From Mycobacterium kyogaense (GTDB lineage Bacteria > Actinomycetota > Actinomycetes > Mycobacteriales > Mycobacteriaceae), in the NCBI RefSeq assembly GCF_003254575.1, contig NZ_QJUA01000002.1, positions 1 to 64,000 of the forward strand: 64,000 bases of DNA. The letters are read 5' to 3'. This document shows, one piece after another, positions 34,401 through 42,091 of the stretch (its first letter is position 1; the number at the start of each line of letters is the position of its first letter). The notes beneath the pieces were generated by a model. That model saw only the letters and a list, made by a program, of their open reading frames with translations, had not been told where the DNA came from and did no database searches. Position numbers and translations under genes: made by a program.

Positions 34401-34758
34401 CCATGTCGAGTTCCCTGGCGGCCTCAGCGAACCGCACCACCCCGTACAGGCCGTCGTGATCGGTCAGCGCGATGGCCCGCAGGCCCAGCCGATCCGCTTC
34501 CTCGACGAGCTCCTCGGGCGTGCTCGCACCGTCGAGGAAGCTGTAGGCGGAGTGGGTGTGCAGTTCGGCATACGGTGTCGACGAGCGTGGACGGGTGGGC
34601 GCATCCGGTGGCTGGTACTCCCCCCGCTTGCGCGACCAGGCGGGGCTGTCACCGCCGTCGCCGGCCTGCTCGTCGATGGGCCAGCCGGCACGGCGCGGCT
34701 TGCTGTTGAGGACGCGTTCCATCTCGCCCCAGCCCGGCGGACCGTTGTGCCAACCCAC
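31465..34758 (-). CDS. dnaE2: Error-prone DNA polymerase DnaE2
   Basis: A 1097-residue C-family polymerase of the mutagenic DnaE2/ImuC class. An N-terminal PHP domain (YAELHTHSAYSFLDGAS) precedes the palm with the catalytic acidic triad region PDIDIDIESDLRE, then fingers, a helix-hairpin-helix part and an OB domain (TRVLVAGAVTHRQRP). Start GWHNGPPGWGEMERVLN is like the M. tuberculosis protein. It does translesion synthesis with ImuA' and ImuB, encoded about 12-14 kb away in this window. A perfect LexA box lies 12 bases upstream of the ATG. Confidence 0.97.
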   Translation of the reverse strand: MGWHNGPPGWGEMERVLNSKPRRAGWPIDEQAGDGGDSPAWSRKRGEYQPPDAPTRPRSSTPYAELHTHSAYSFLDGASTPEELVEEADRLGLRAIALTDHDGLYGVVRFAEAARELDMATVFGAELSLGGGSRTDDPDPPGPHLLVLARGPEGYRRLSRQLAAAHLAGGEKGVLRYDYDALTDAAGGHWQILTGCRKGHVRRALSTGGPDAAAAALADLVDRFGRDRVTVELTHHGHPHDDERNAALAALAPRFGAGVIATTGAHVAEPSRGRLAMAMGAIRARHSMDEAAGYLAPLGGAHLRSGEEMTRMFAHCPEVISAAAELGEQCAFGLALIAPQLPPFEVPAGHTENSWLRHLVMQGARERYGPPDRSPRAYAQIEHELRVIEQLNFPGYFLVVHDITRFCRENDILSQGRGSAANSAVCYALKVTNVDPVANDLLFERFLSPARDGPPDIDIDIESDLREDAIQYVYRRYGREYAAQVANVITYRGRSAVRDMARALGFSQGQQDAWSKQLSQWGNLSDGTHVEGIPEQVIDLARQISNLPRHMGIHSGGMVICDRPIADVCPVEWARMENRSVLQWDKDDCAAIGLVKFDMLGLGMLSALHYCIDLVAEHKGIDVDLATLDLSETAVYEMLQRADSVGVFQVESRAQMATLPRLKPRVFYDLVVEVALIRPGPIQGGSVHPYIKRRNGEEEVVYDHPSMESALRKTLGVPLFQEQLMQLAVDCAGFSAAEADQLRRAMGSKRSTEKMRRLRGRFFDGMAELHGITGDVAQRIYEKLEAFANFGFPESHSLSFASLVFYSSWFKLHHPAAFCAALLRAQPMGFYSPQSLVADARRHGVVVHGPDANASLAHATLENAGTEVRLGLGAVRHIGDDLAQRLVEERAHGPFTSLLDLTGRVQLSVPQTEALATAGALGCFGITRREGLWAAGAAAAERPDRLPGVGSSSHVPSLPGMTELELTAADVWATGVSPDRYPTEFLRENLDAMGVVPADQLLSVPDGTRVLVAGAVTHRQRPATAQGVTFVNLEDETGMVNVLCMPAVWARHRRLAQTAAALVVRGIVQNATGAVTVVADRMGPLSLRVASKSRDFR

Positions 34759-34770
34759 CCGGACAGTCTA

Positions 34771-34786
34771 TCGAACACCCGTTCGA
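34771..34786. promoter_or_regulatory. LexA (SOS) box of dnaE2
   Basis: TCGAACACCCGTTCGA is a perfect match to the mycobacterial LexA pattern TCGAAC-N4-GTTCGA, in the 32-base gap between the GGDEF-like gene and dnaE2. Confidence 0.93.
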
Positions 34787-34790
34787 TGCG

Positions 34791-35957
34791 TCAGGCGATG
34801 CGTCCATTGCCCGGGCGCGGATCGTCGCCGTCGTCGTCCGGGTCTTCGTCGAGCGTCGGCCGCAGCACGTAGCGGACCTGGTTGCCGCCTGCCATCCTGG
34901 CCTGCTCGATGGCCTGGTTGGCGATCGCGATCAGCTTGTCCAGCACATCGTCGGGCGGCTCTGCCGCCAGCGGCGGCAGGGGTGTGCAGACCACGCCGAT
35001 GCTGGCGGTCAGGCGCTGGGGCGTCACGGATATCGCGCCGCGAATCCGCTCGACCAGCGGGGAGGCGTCGGCGGTGGTGAACGTGTCGGCGACGAGGAAG
35101 TCGTGGTCGGACACGTGCGCGACGATCGCGTTGTGCCGCACGACCTCACGCAGCGCCTGCCCGACCGACACCCGGGCGCGGTTGCCGCCGCTGGCCCCGC
35201 TCAACCCCAGCAGCAGCGAGAAGCTGTCGATGTTCACCGCGACGACGACCAGGTATCTGTCGTCGCTACGGCTGCGCGAAGCGAGCAGTGTCGCCACGGC
35301 CTGATAGAACGCGTCCCGGTGCAACAACCCCGTCAACTGCTCGATGTCGCCGTGGTGGGTGTCGGGCTGTATCAGCACGAGCATCGCCCGGCAGGCGAAC
35401 GCGACGAACACGTTGAGCAACACGATGATCCCGGCCGCACACACAGCCAGTGCCAGGTCGTCGGCCGCCACGTGGACGATCAGCACACCCAGCGTCACCG
35501 CCCCGACCGACCAGACCGCCGTCAGCAGGCGCGGGGTGTGGAAACTCACCACGAACGCCGTCAGCACGGCGTAGTTGGCCGCCCCGGTCAGCCCGACCAC
35601 GGGATTGGTCTGGATCAGAATCGACACCCCGATGGCCGCCGACGCGACCAGTACGCAGAGCAGTGACTGCGCCCGTGTCGGCCAGTGCGCCCGAAGCCAC
35701 AGCGTGGCCAACGCGCAACAGCTCAGCGCGATGACCACCGTGGCGATCCGCCCCGTCGACGTCTGAGGGCCCGCCGGGCTGGCAAGAAGGCCGAGGGGAA
35801 GCAGACCGAGCGAGGCGATACACAGGGCGACCAGCCGGCACGTCGCGGTCTGCATGCCCCGGGCCGCGAGGATGGCAGTAAACCAGTAGTAGTGGTCGGC
35901 ACCCCACAGCGCAGCACCGACTGCGCCGAGCCACGAAAAGCGCAAACGTTCACGCAT
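34791..35957 (-). CDS. Membrane protein with a degenerate GGDEF domain
   Basis: A 388-residue protein with six or so membrane helices (residues about 10-195) and a C-terminal GGDEF-like domain starting LTGLLHRDAFYQAV. The catalytic loop that should read GGDEF is VSDHDF, and the usual metal-binding Asp region (VVAVNIDSFSLL) is retained. It has therefore probably lost diguanylate cyclase activity and may sense or bind rather than make cyclic-di-GMP. Its tail is acidic and disordered. It precedes dnaE2 on the same strand, but the SOS box between them argues for separate control. Confidence 0.8.
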   Translation of the reverse strand: MRERLRFSWLGAVGAALWGADHYYWFTAILAARGMQTATCRLVALCIASLGLLPLGLLASPAGPQTSTGRIATVVIALSCCALATLWLRAHWPTRAQSLLCVLVASAAIGVSILIQTNPVVGLTGAANYAVLTAFVVSFHTPRLLTAVWSVGAVTLGVLIVHVAADDLALAVCAAGIIVLLNVFVAFACRAMLVLIQPDTHHGDIEQLTGLLHRDAFYQAVATLLASRSRSDDRYLVVVAVNIDSFSLLLGLSGASGGNRARVSVGQALREVVRHNAIVAHVSDHDFLVADTFTTADASPLVERIRGAISVTPQRLTASIGVVCTPLPPLAAEPPDDVLDKLIAIANQAIEQARMAGGNQVRYVLRPTLDEDPDDDGDDPRPGNGRIA

Positions 35958-36075
35958 GCGCGCGGCCCCGGCGAGCTCTCCTACGACTCAGGTCATGACC
36001 CCCACCCACAGGCGAAGATTACCAGCGCAGCAAATAGTTGCCCACCCTAATGAACACCTGTGGCCTCCTGAGGCC

Positions 36076-36942
36076 TCAGGCGACGAACTCCGCGTCACCG
36101 TCCTCGAGCACCAGCCGCGCGTTCGATCCGTCCGGGGCGGCCGCTTCGGTACGGAACACCGCGCGGCCTTCAGTTGTCCGCCAGATCGACGTCGTCAGCG
36201 TCTCACCGGGGAACACCGGAGAGGTGAAACGCGCCGAGATGGCAGTGAGGCGAGTGGCGTCGCCGGCGCCGAGCTCCGCGACGAGTGCGCGGCCCGCAAC
36301 GCCGTAGGTGCACAGCCCGTGCAGGATCGGCTTCGGGAAACCGGCCAAACCAGCAAACCACGGATCGCTGTGGAGCGGGTTGCGGTCCCCGGAGAGCCGA
36401 TACAGCAGCGCCTGGTCCTCGCGGGTGGGCAGAGCGACCGTCGCATCGGGTTCACGGTCGGGGATCTCGGGCGCGGCCGGCCGTGAACCGGGCTGTCCAC
36501 CGAAGCCGCCTGCACCGCGGATCACCAGCGTGGTCACCGTCTCGGCGACCGCTTGGCCGGTGGCCGGATCGCTGCCGGTGGCCTTGAGCATGACGATCGC
36601 GTTCTTGCCCTCGCCCTTGTCCTGAATGTCGGCGACCTCGTTGACGACGCTGAGCTCTCCGGCGGCGGGCAGCGGTGCGAACAGGCGGATGCTCTGCGAG
36701 CCGTGCAGCAGCTTGGAGAAGTCGAACGATCCGATGACCCCGGCCGCAGCGAACGGCGAACACGCGATCACCGCGTAGGTGGGCAGCACCTGCTGGGCGA
36801 TGTCGTGGCTGTTCTCGGTGGTGAAGGCGAGATCCGCGATGCCCGCGCCGACGCCGAGCGCGTAGAGCAGGGTGTCCCGATCCTTCCAGCGGAAGGTCTG
36901 GGCAGGGGTGGTGACGCCGACGGCGTTGGGATCGATGGGCAT
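36076..36942 (-). CDS. htdY: MaoC-type (3R)-hydroxyacyl-CoA dehydratase, HtdY type
   Basis: A 288-residue double-hotdog hydratase. The active-site motif lies in the C-terminal half: YRLSGDRNPLHSDPWFA, then GFPKPILHGLCTYG, with Asp and His as catalytic pair. The N-terminal hotdog is degenerate, as in eukaryotic-type hydratase 2. It hydrates trans-2-enoyl-CoA to (3R)-hydroxyacyl-CoA, and matches Rv3389c in length and pattern. It may act in fatty acid or sterol side-chain turnover; the neighbours do not narrow this down. It is divergent from the allantoinase. Confidence 0.88.
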   Translation of the reverse strand: MPIDPNAVGVTTPAQTFRWKDRDTLLYALGVGAGIADLAFTTENSHDIAQQVLPTYAVIACSPFAAAGVIGSFDFSKLLHGSQSIRLFAPLPAAGELSVVNEVADIQDKGEGKNAIVMLKATGSDPATGQAVAETVTTLVIRGAGGFGGQPGSRPAAPEIPDREPDATVALPTREDQALLYRLSGDRNPLHSDPWFAGLAGFPKPILHGLCTYGVAGRALVAELGAGDATRLTAISARFTSPVFPGETLTTSIWRTTEGRAVFRTEAAAPDGSNARLVLEDGDAEFVA

Positions 36943-37031
36943 GGCTCATTCCCTATGCCATGGCGGTGCGGCTTGGCAAGCCTTGCTGTCCTCGGCGCGC
37001 CGCGAAGCGCGCCGTCTGTGACGATGATCCG

Positions 37032-37955
37032 ATGGCCGACGCGGAACCCGACAGCTACCCGCGCGACATGGTCGGCTACGGCCGCACGCCGCCCGACCCG
37101 CAGTGGCCCGGGGGCGCCGCGCTCGCAGTCCAGTTCGTCCTCAATTACGAGGAGGGTGCCGAGAATTCGGTGCTGCACGGCGATCCGGCCTCGGAGACCT
37201 TCCTGTCGGAGATGACGCCGGCCGAGGCATTCCCCGACCGCCACATGAGCATGGAGTCGCTCTACGAATACGGGTCGCGCGCCGGGCTGTGGCGACTGCT
37301 GGACGTGTTCTCGCGCCGTGGAGTCCCCTTGACGGTCTTTGCCGTCGCCCGCGCCCTGCAACGCAACCCCGACGCCGTGGCTGCGTTCACCGAGCTGGGC
37401 CACGAGATCGCCTGCCACGGCCTCAGATGGATCTCCTATCAACGAGTTACCGAAGACGTCGAGCGCAGGCACATGGCCGAGGCCGTGCAGATCTTGCGGG
37501 AACTGACCGGAGCGGCACCGCGAGGGTGGTACACGGGGCGCGACTCTCCCCATACCCGCGGACTGGTGGTCGAGCACGGCGGATTCGCCTACGACTCGGA
37601 CTCCTATGCCGACGATCTGCCCTACTGGGTGCGGGTCAGCGGTACGAACCATCTCGTCGTGCCCTACACGCTGGACACCAACGACATGCGATTCGCCTCT
37701 CCCGCCGGCTTCTCCAACGGTGAGGAGTTCTTCGCCCATCTGCAGGACGCTTTCGACGTGCTGTACGCAGAGGGGCTCGCCGGACGCCCCAAGATGCTGT
37801 CAGTCGGACTGCACTGTCGGCTGGCAGGCAGGCCCGCGCGCAGCCGAGCGGTGGAGAGGTTCCTCGACCACGTGCTGTCTCACGATCACGTGTGGCTGGC
37901 CCGGCGCATCGAGATCGCCGAGCACTGGCGCGAGGTCCACCCGCCCGAGCGTTAG
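37032..37955 (+). CDS. puuE: Metal-independent allantoinase, PuuE type
   Basis: A 307-residue polysaccharide-deacetylase-fold protein very close in pattern to Pseudomonas PuuE allantoinase: YPRDMVGYGRTPPDPQWPGG, FVLNYEEGAENSVLHGD, MESLYEYGSRAGLWRLL, ASHG-equivalent ACHGLRWISY, WYTGRDSPHTRGLV and DDLPYW. It opens the hydantoin ring of (S)-allantoin to allantoate. The ATG at 37032 fits the family start. It converges with the allantoin-type permease and overlaps it by 4 bases, which together make a ureide uptake and degradation module. Confidence 0.9.
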   Translation: MADAEPDSYPRDMVGYGRTPPDPQWPGGAALAVQFVLNYEEGAENSVLHGDPASETFLSEMTPAEAFPDRHMSMESLYEYGSRAGLWRLLDVFSRRGVPLTVFAVARALQRNPDAVAAFTELGHEIACHGLRWISYQRVTEDVERRHMAEAVQILRELTGAAPRGWYTGRDSPHTRGLVVEHGGFAYDSDSYADDLPYWVRVSGTNHLVVPYTLDTNDMRFASPAGFSNGEEFFAHLQDAFDVLYAEGLAGRPKMLSVGLHCRLAGRPARSRAVERFLDHVLSHDHVWLARRIEIAEHWREVHPPER

Positions 37956-39514
37956 CCCTGGCTCACCGGCGCGACGGCAAACCGGGCGGTCCGGGTGGCC
38001 AGCAGATAGTAGAGCCCGAAACCGATGCCACACCCGATGAACCAGCTGTACTGCGCGGCGGTGTGCATGCCGACCACCGAGCCGCCCAGCAGGACCGGGA
38101 TCACCGCGGCCACGGCGGCGACGACCGTCGTGATCACTGCTGCGGGGTTGTATCCCTTGGTATAGTAATAGGTTCCGTTCTCGTCCAGCGTGAACAAGTC
38201 GTCGATCACGACGCGCTGCTTGTGCACCAGGTAGTAGTGCGCGATCAGCACCCCGAACAACGGGCCGATGAACGCTCCGAGCGTCTCCAGCGTGTAGTGG
38301 ATGACCTCCGGGTTGTTGTACAGGTTCCACGGCGTGATGAGGACCGATCCGACCGCAGCGATCATGCCGCCGGCGCGCCAGCTGATCCGCTGCGGGCTGA
38401 CGTTGGAGAAGTCGAAGGCCGGGGAGATGAAGTTGGCGACGATGTTGATGCCGATGGTCGCGATGGTGAACGTCAACGCGCCCAACACGATCGCGAAGGT
38501 CGAGTCGATACGCGCGACGGTGGCGACGGGATCGGTGATCAGCTCGCCGAACACCGGCACCGTCAGCGACGCGGTGACGACCACCAACAGCGAGAACACC
38601 AGGAAGTTCACCGGGAGCCCGAGGAAGTTACCACGCTTGACCGCGGCGAATGACTTGCCGTAGCGGGAGAAGTCGCCGAAGTTGAGCATCGGACCGGAGA
38701 AGTACGAGACGACCAGCGCGATGGCGCCGAGCATGACCGGCACCGAATCGAGCCCGGTGTAGGTGACGTCGCCGAGGTTGAGGTCGATCGCTCCCCATCC
38801 GGCCTTGTAGATCAGGTAGCCGCACAGCAGGAACATCACGACATACACTGCGGGACCGCAGAAGTCGATGAACCGACGGATAGCCTCCATGCCGCGCCAG
38901 AAGACGCACGCCTGCAGGATCCACAGCAGGATGAAGCTGCCCCAGCCCAGCAGCGGCAACCCGAGGAAACCGTGCGTGTCGACATCCGCATACGGGGCGA
39001 GACCGGGAAAGAGTTTGAGCAACACCACATCCAGCGCTGCCGAGGCCAGGTAGGTCTGAATGCCGTACCAGGCCACCGCGATCAGGCCGCGGATGATCGC
39101 GGGTATGTTGGCACCCAGCACGCCGAACACGCTGCGGCAGATCACCGGATACGGCACACCGGTGGCCTGACTGGGTTTGGCGACGAGGTTGCAGAACACG
39201 TAGACGATTACGATGCCGATCAGCAGCGCGGCAAGCACCTGCCAGCTGGCGAGCCCGAGCGCGAAGAGACTGCCCGCGGTGACGTAGCCGCCGACGCTGT
39301 GCACGTCGGACATCCAGAACGCGAAGATGTTGTACGAGGACCAGGTCTGCTTGCCCAGCGGCGCGAGGTCCTCGTTGGTCAACCGTGGGTCGTACCCCGG
39401 TTTGATGACGCCACCCCCGACAGGGTGACCGGACGCTTCGACGATGTCCCCTGCGCCGACGACCGTGCCGGGCGGGAGATCCTTGGCAGCCTGGGGCGTG
39501 TCGATCTCGGTCAT
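37952..39514 (-). CDS. NCS1-family permease, probable allantoin/purine transporter
   Basis: A 520-residue transporter with about 12 hydrophobic helices in the NCS1 (cytosine/purine/uracil/thiamine/allantoin) pattern. LGKQTWSSYNIFAFWMSDVHSVGGY near residue 50 and the following helix are typical. Sequence alone does not fix the substrate, but the convergent PuuE allantoinase points to allantoin. The regulator GntR lies directly upstream on the same strand, 53 bases away, and probably controls it. Confidence 0.87.
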   Translation of the reverse strand: MTEIDTPQAAKDLPPGTVVGAGDIVEASGHPVGGGVIKPGYDPRLTNEDLAPLGKQTWSSYNIFAFWMSDVHSVGGYVTAGSLFALGLASWQVLAALLIGIVIVYVFCNLVAKPSQATGVPYPVICRSVFGVLGANIPAIIRGLIAVAWYGIQTYLASAALDVVLLKLFPGLAPYADVDTHGFLGLPLLGWGSFILLWILQACVFWRGMEAIRRFIDFCGPAVYVVMFLLCGYLIYKAGWGAIDLNLGDVTYTGLDSVPVMLGAIALVVSYFSGPMLNFGDFSRYGKSFAAVKRGNFLGLPVNFLVFSLLVVVTASLTVPVFGELITDPVATVARIDSTFAIVLGALTFTIATIGINIVANFISPAFDFSNVSPQRISWRAGGMIAAVGSVLITPWNLYNNPEVIHYTLETLGAFIGPLFGVLIAHYYLVHKQRVVIDDLFTLDENGTYYYTKGYNPAAVITTVVAAVAAVIPVLLGGSVVGMHTAAQYSWFIGCGIGFGLYYLLATRTARFAVAPVSQG

Positions 39515-39567
39515 GCGCGGACCGTAACCACGGTGTGTTGCGCCGGTGTTTCGGCGAAAACACTCCG

Positions 39568-40290
39568 CTATTGCGGGAAAGATATATCCGCTGCCAGCAA
39601 GCCGGCATCGGTCGGCAGCGTCGCGATCAGGGCGTTGAGGCGCTGGGAGTGCGTCTCGGACGCAGTCAGCAACTCCTCCACGTCGCCGGCGAGGAACGCG
39701 CGCACCATCTGGCAGTGGTCGGCGTGCAGATCCGCCCGGTCCGCCGCACGCACGTGCACCATCGACTGCACCGGTTCGGTGACATTCCAGGCGGATTCGA
39801 GCATGTGCAGCAGGCGGTACATGCGCGAGGGCCGCGTGAGAGCGAGGTGGAACTCGCGGCTCTGCCGGTGGTAGGCAGCCGGATCGTCGGCGCGCAGCGC
39901 CTCGTGCAGAACGTCGTTGGCGGTCATGACGGCCGCGCGATCGGCGTCGGTGGCATTGGCGATCGCCGCCGCCAGCGAGGCCGTCTCCAATGTTTCTCGC
40001 ACGATGTACATTTCGCGCAGTTCCTGGCGGGTCAGCTGTGCCACCGCATATCCGGCGTTGCTCCGGTGCGCCACCAGCCCTTCCCCGATCAGCGTCTTGA
40101 GCGCTTCGCGTACCGGAATCTGGCTCACGCCGAACAGATCGGCGACATCGGCCAGCGGGATGGGGCTGCCGGGCGGCACCGCGCAGTAGAGGATCACTCG
40201 GCGCAACTCGTCGAGGATCGCGTGCTGGGGCCGGCCCGGCTGGTCGACGACGAGCTTGTCGAGCAGGGCGGACCGCCGACGTGACGCCAT
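39568..40290 (-). CDS. GntR/FCD-family regulator of the ureide module
   Basis: A 240-residue regulator from the ATG at 40290 (a start at 40311 would add seven residues and overlap the divergent gene's frame). The N-terminal winged helix reads LADVADLFGVSQIPVREALKTLIGEGLV; the C-terminal helical FCD domain has metal-ligand-like YIVRETLETAS, REFHLAL and HCQMVRAFLAGD. FCD proteins answer to small carboxylates, so allantoate or a related product is a plausible ligand given the downstream permease. Confidence 0.88.
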   Translation of the reverse strand: MASRRRSALLDKLVVDQPGRPQHAILDELRRVILYCAVPPGSPIPLADVADLFGVSQIPVREALKTLIGEGLVAHRSNAGYAVAQLTRQELREMYIVRETLETASLAAAIANATDADRAAVMTANDVLHEALRADDPAAYHRQSREFHLALTRPSRMYRLLHMLESAWNVTEPVQSMVHVRAADRADLHADHCQMVRAFLAGDVEELLTASETHSQRLNALIATLPTDAGLLAADISFPQ

Positions 40291-40363
40291 GGCGTCACGG
40301 TAGGTGGCCAATGTTTCCGCCGTGCTACCCGAGGGGGCCCCGTCGCCGACGTATCATCCGTGG

Positions 40364-41308
40364 GTGCGCCTTCGGCCCTGGGTGACCCGCGCGGTCAAGG
40401 AAGCCGAGGCAGCGGTCGGGCTCGGTCCCGGCGAACCGCCGTCGTGGTTCACCACGGCACTCGACGCGAAACCCGAGCGCTCGAGCATCGATGTCGAGGG
40501 ATGCACGGTGCGCTACCGCACATGGGGCGACCCCCGGCGCCCGGCGTTGGTGCTGATCCACGGCGGCGGTGCACATTCGGGGTGGTGGGATCACGTCGCA
40601 CCATTGCTGTCCCGGCAGCACTACGTCATCGCCCCGGACCTCAGCGGCCACGGAGACAGCGGACGTCGACCCGAGTACGCGCTGGAGACGTGGTCTCGAG
40701 AGGCGCTCGCGGTGGGAACCGCTCACGACGCCGATGCTCGACCCTTGATCGTCGGCCACAGCATGGGCGGCTGGGTCGCGGCCACCACCGCCGTCCACCA
40801 CGGGCCCGACATCGAGGGCATCGTGACCATCGACACCCCTCTGCGCGATCGCGCCCCCGAGGGAGGGCGGATGGACAACCGTGGGCGCAAGCCTGCGGGG
40901 TACCGCAGCCGCACGGAGATCATCTCGCGATTCCGGCCCATCCCGACGCAGGACGAGGTGCTGCCGTTCGTCGCGGACCACATCGCCGCCGAATCGGTGC
41001 GTCGACAGGACGGGCGCTGGTTCTGGAAGTTCGATCCGTGGGTGTTCGCGCTGTCCGACAACTCCTTCGTGTCCACCGACCAGGAGCCGCTGGAGGAGAT
41101 CTTCGCGGCCATGCGGTGCCGCACCGGCTACATCCTGTGCGAACGGGGCATCGTGCCCGTCGAGATGGCGCAGCTCATCGAGTCGGTGCTGCAACTTCGC
41201 GGACCGTTCATCCAGTTGGCGGTGGCCGGCCATCACCCGATGCTCGATCAACCACTGAGCCTCGTGGCGACACTGCGCACGCTGCTCGAGATGTGGTCGA
41301 TCACCTAG
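40364..41308 (+). CDS. Alpha/beta-fold hydrolase
   Basis: A 314-residue alpha/beta hydrolase. The oxyanion motif is LIHGGGAHSGWWDH, the nucleophile elbow is VGHSMGGW, and the histidine lies near the end in VAGHHPMLDQP. The GTG at 40364 is chosen because it leaves room for the divergent GntR promoter; a start at 40304 is also open. It resembles haloalkane-dehalogenase/C-C hydrolase relatives. It ends 8 bases inside the convergent TetR gene. The substrate is unknown. Confidence 0.8.
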   Translation: MRLRPWVTRAVKEAEAAVGLGPGEPPSWFTTALDAKPERSSIDVEGCTVRYRTWGDPRRPALVLIHGGGAHSGWWDHVAPLLSRQHYVIAPDLSGHGDSGRRPEYALETWSREALAVGTAHDADARPLIVGHSMGGWVAATTAVHHGPDIEGIVTIDTPLRDRAPEGGRMDNRGRKPAGYRSRTEIISRFRPIPTQDEVLPFVADHIAAESVRRQDGRWFWKFDPWVFALSDNSFVSTDQEPLEEIFAAMRCRTGYILCERGIVPVEMAQLIESVLQLRGPFIQLAVAGHHPMLDQPLSLVATLRTLLEMWSIT

Positions 41309-41957
41309 CCGACGAACCCTCACCCCGCGGGACAGGACTCAAATACAAGGCCCCCCAGACTATTTCGGTCAAACTGTGCGCGAGTTCGGCATCGTAGTCG
41401 GGAGGGCGGTGCGGCAGATTCTGCTGACAGGTGCGCTCGACCATCCAGCACAGAGCGCTGGCGCTGGTGGCGGCCGGCAGTTCCCCTCGAATCGTGCCGT
41501 CCCTCTGACCATCCACGATGACCGTGGTCAGGCGGTCAGCGATCGAGGTGAGCAGGTCGCGGTACGTCGACGACACCAGCGGGTCATACCCGGCCATCTC
41601 CTGCAGGGCGACCAGCACCGGTTGATGCCTCCGGTACCCGGCGATGATGCCCGACATGGCGGCGTGGATGTCGCGGGGATCGCGGCGCGAGGCCACACCC
41701 CACCAGAGTTCTGCGCTGTCGGCGAGGTCACCGAACACCTGGCCGGCGAGGCGGCGCACCAGCTCGCCTTTGTCCTGGAAATAGACGTAGAAATTGGCCC
41801 GGGACATACCCGCCTCGGTGGCCAACCGGTCGACGCTGAGTTCGGTGAAGCTCGCCCCGTCCCGCATCAATCGCTCGGTCGCGTCGAGCAGTCGTCGCTC
41901 GATGTCTTCACGACGCTGCTGGCGCGTGGCCTGCGTTCTGCGGGTGACCGACGGCAT
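41301..41957 (-). CDS. TetR-family regulator of the P450 gene
   Basis: A 218-residue TetR protein from ATG 41957. The helix-turn-helix is LSVDRLATEAGMSRANFYVYFQDKGEL (about residues 42-68), and the C-terminal domain has the TetR_C pattern with WMVERTCQQNL. It is divergent from the cytochrome P450 gene and three TGTCTAG elements lie in between, so repression of the P450 is the natural model. Confidence 0.88.
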   Translation of the reverse strand: MPSVTRRTQATRQQRREDIERRLLDATERLMRDGASFTELSVDRLATEAGMSRANFYVYFQDKGELVRRLAGQVFGDLADSAELWWGVASRRDPRDIHAAMSGIIAGYRRHQPVLVALQEMAGYDPLVSSTYRDLLTSIADRLTTVIVDGQRDGTIRGELPAATSASALCWMVERTCQQNLPHRPPDYDAELAHSLTEIVWGALYLSPVPRGEGSSAR

Positions 41958-41989
41958 GTCCGCCAGTATGACAGCTGGGCTGGCCACCA

Positions 41990-42037
41990 TGTCTAGGCAC
42001 AGTGTCTAGGCAACTTGACTGACGATCTGTCTAGACA
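41990..42037. promoter_or_regulatory. Operator cluster between TetR and P450 genes
   Basis: TGTCTAG occurs at 41990-41996 and 42003-42009, 13 bases apart, and the perfect palindrome TGTCTAGACA lies at 42028-42037. All three share TGTCTAG, so the TetR protein probably binds here and controls both genes. Confidence 0.7.
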
Positions 42038-42091
42038 TACCGTCGGAGCCATTCGTTTGTGACCGGCGTCATATTGATGGAGGTTCCTCCC

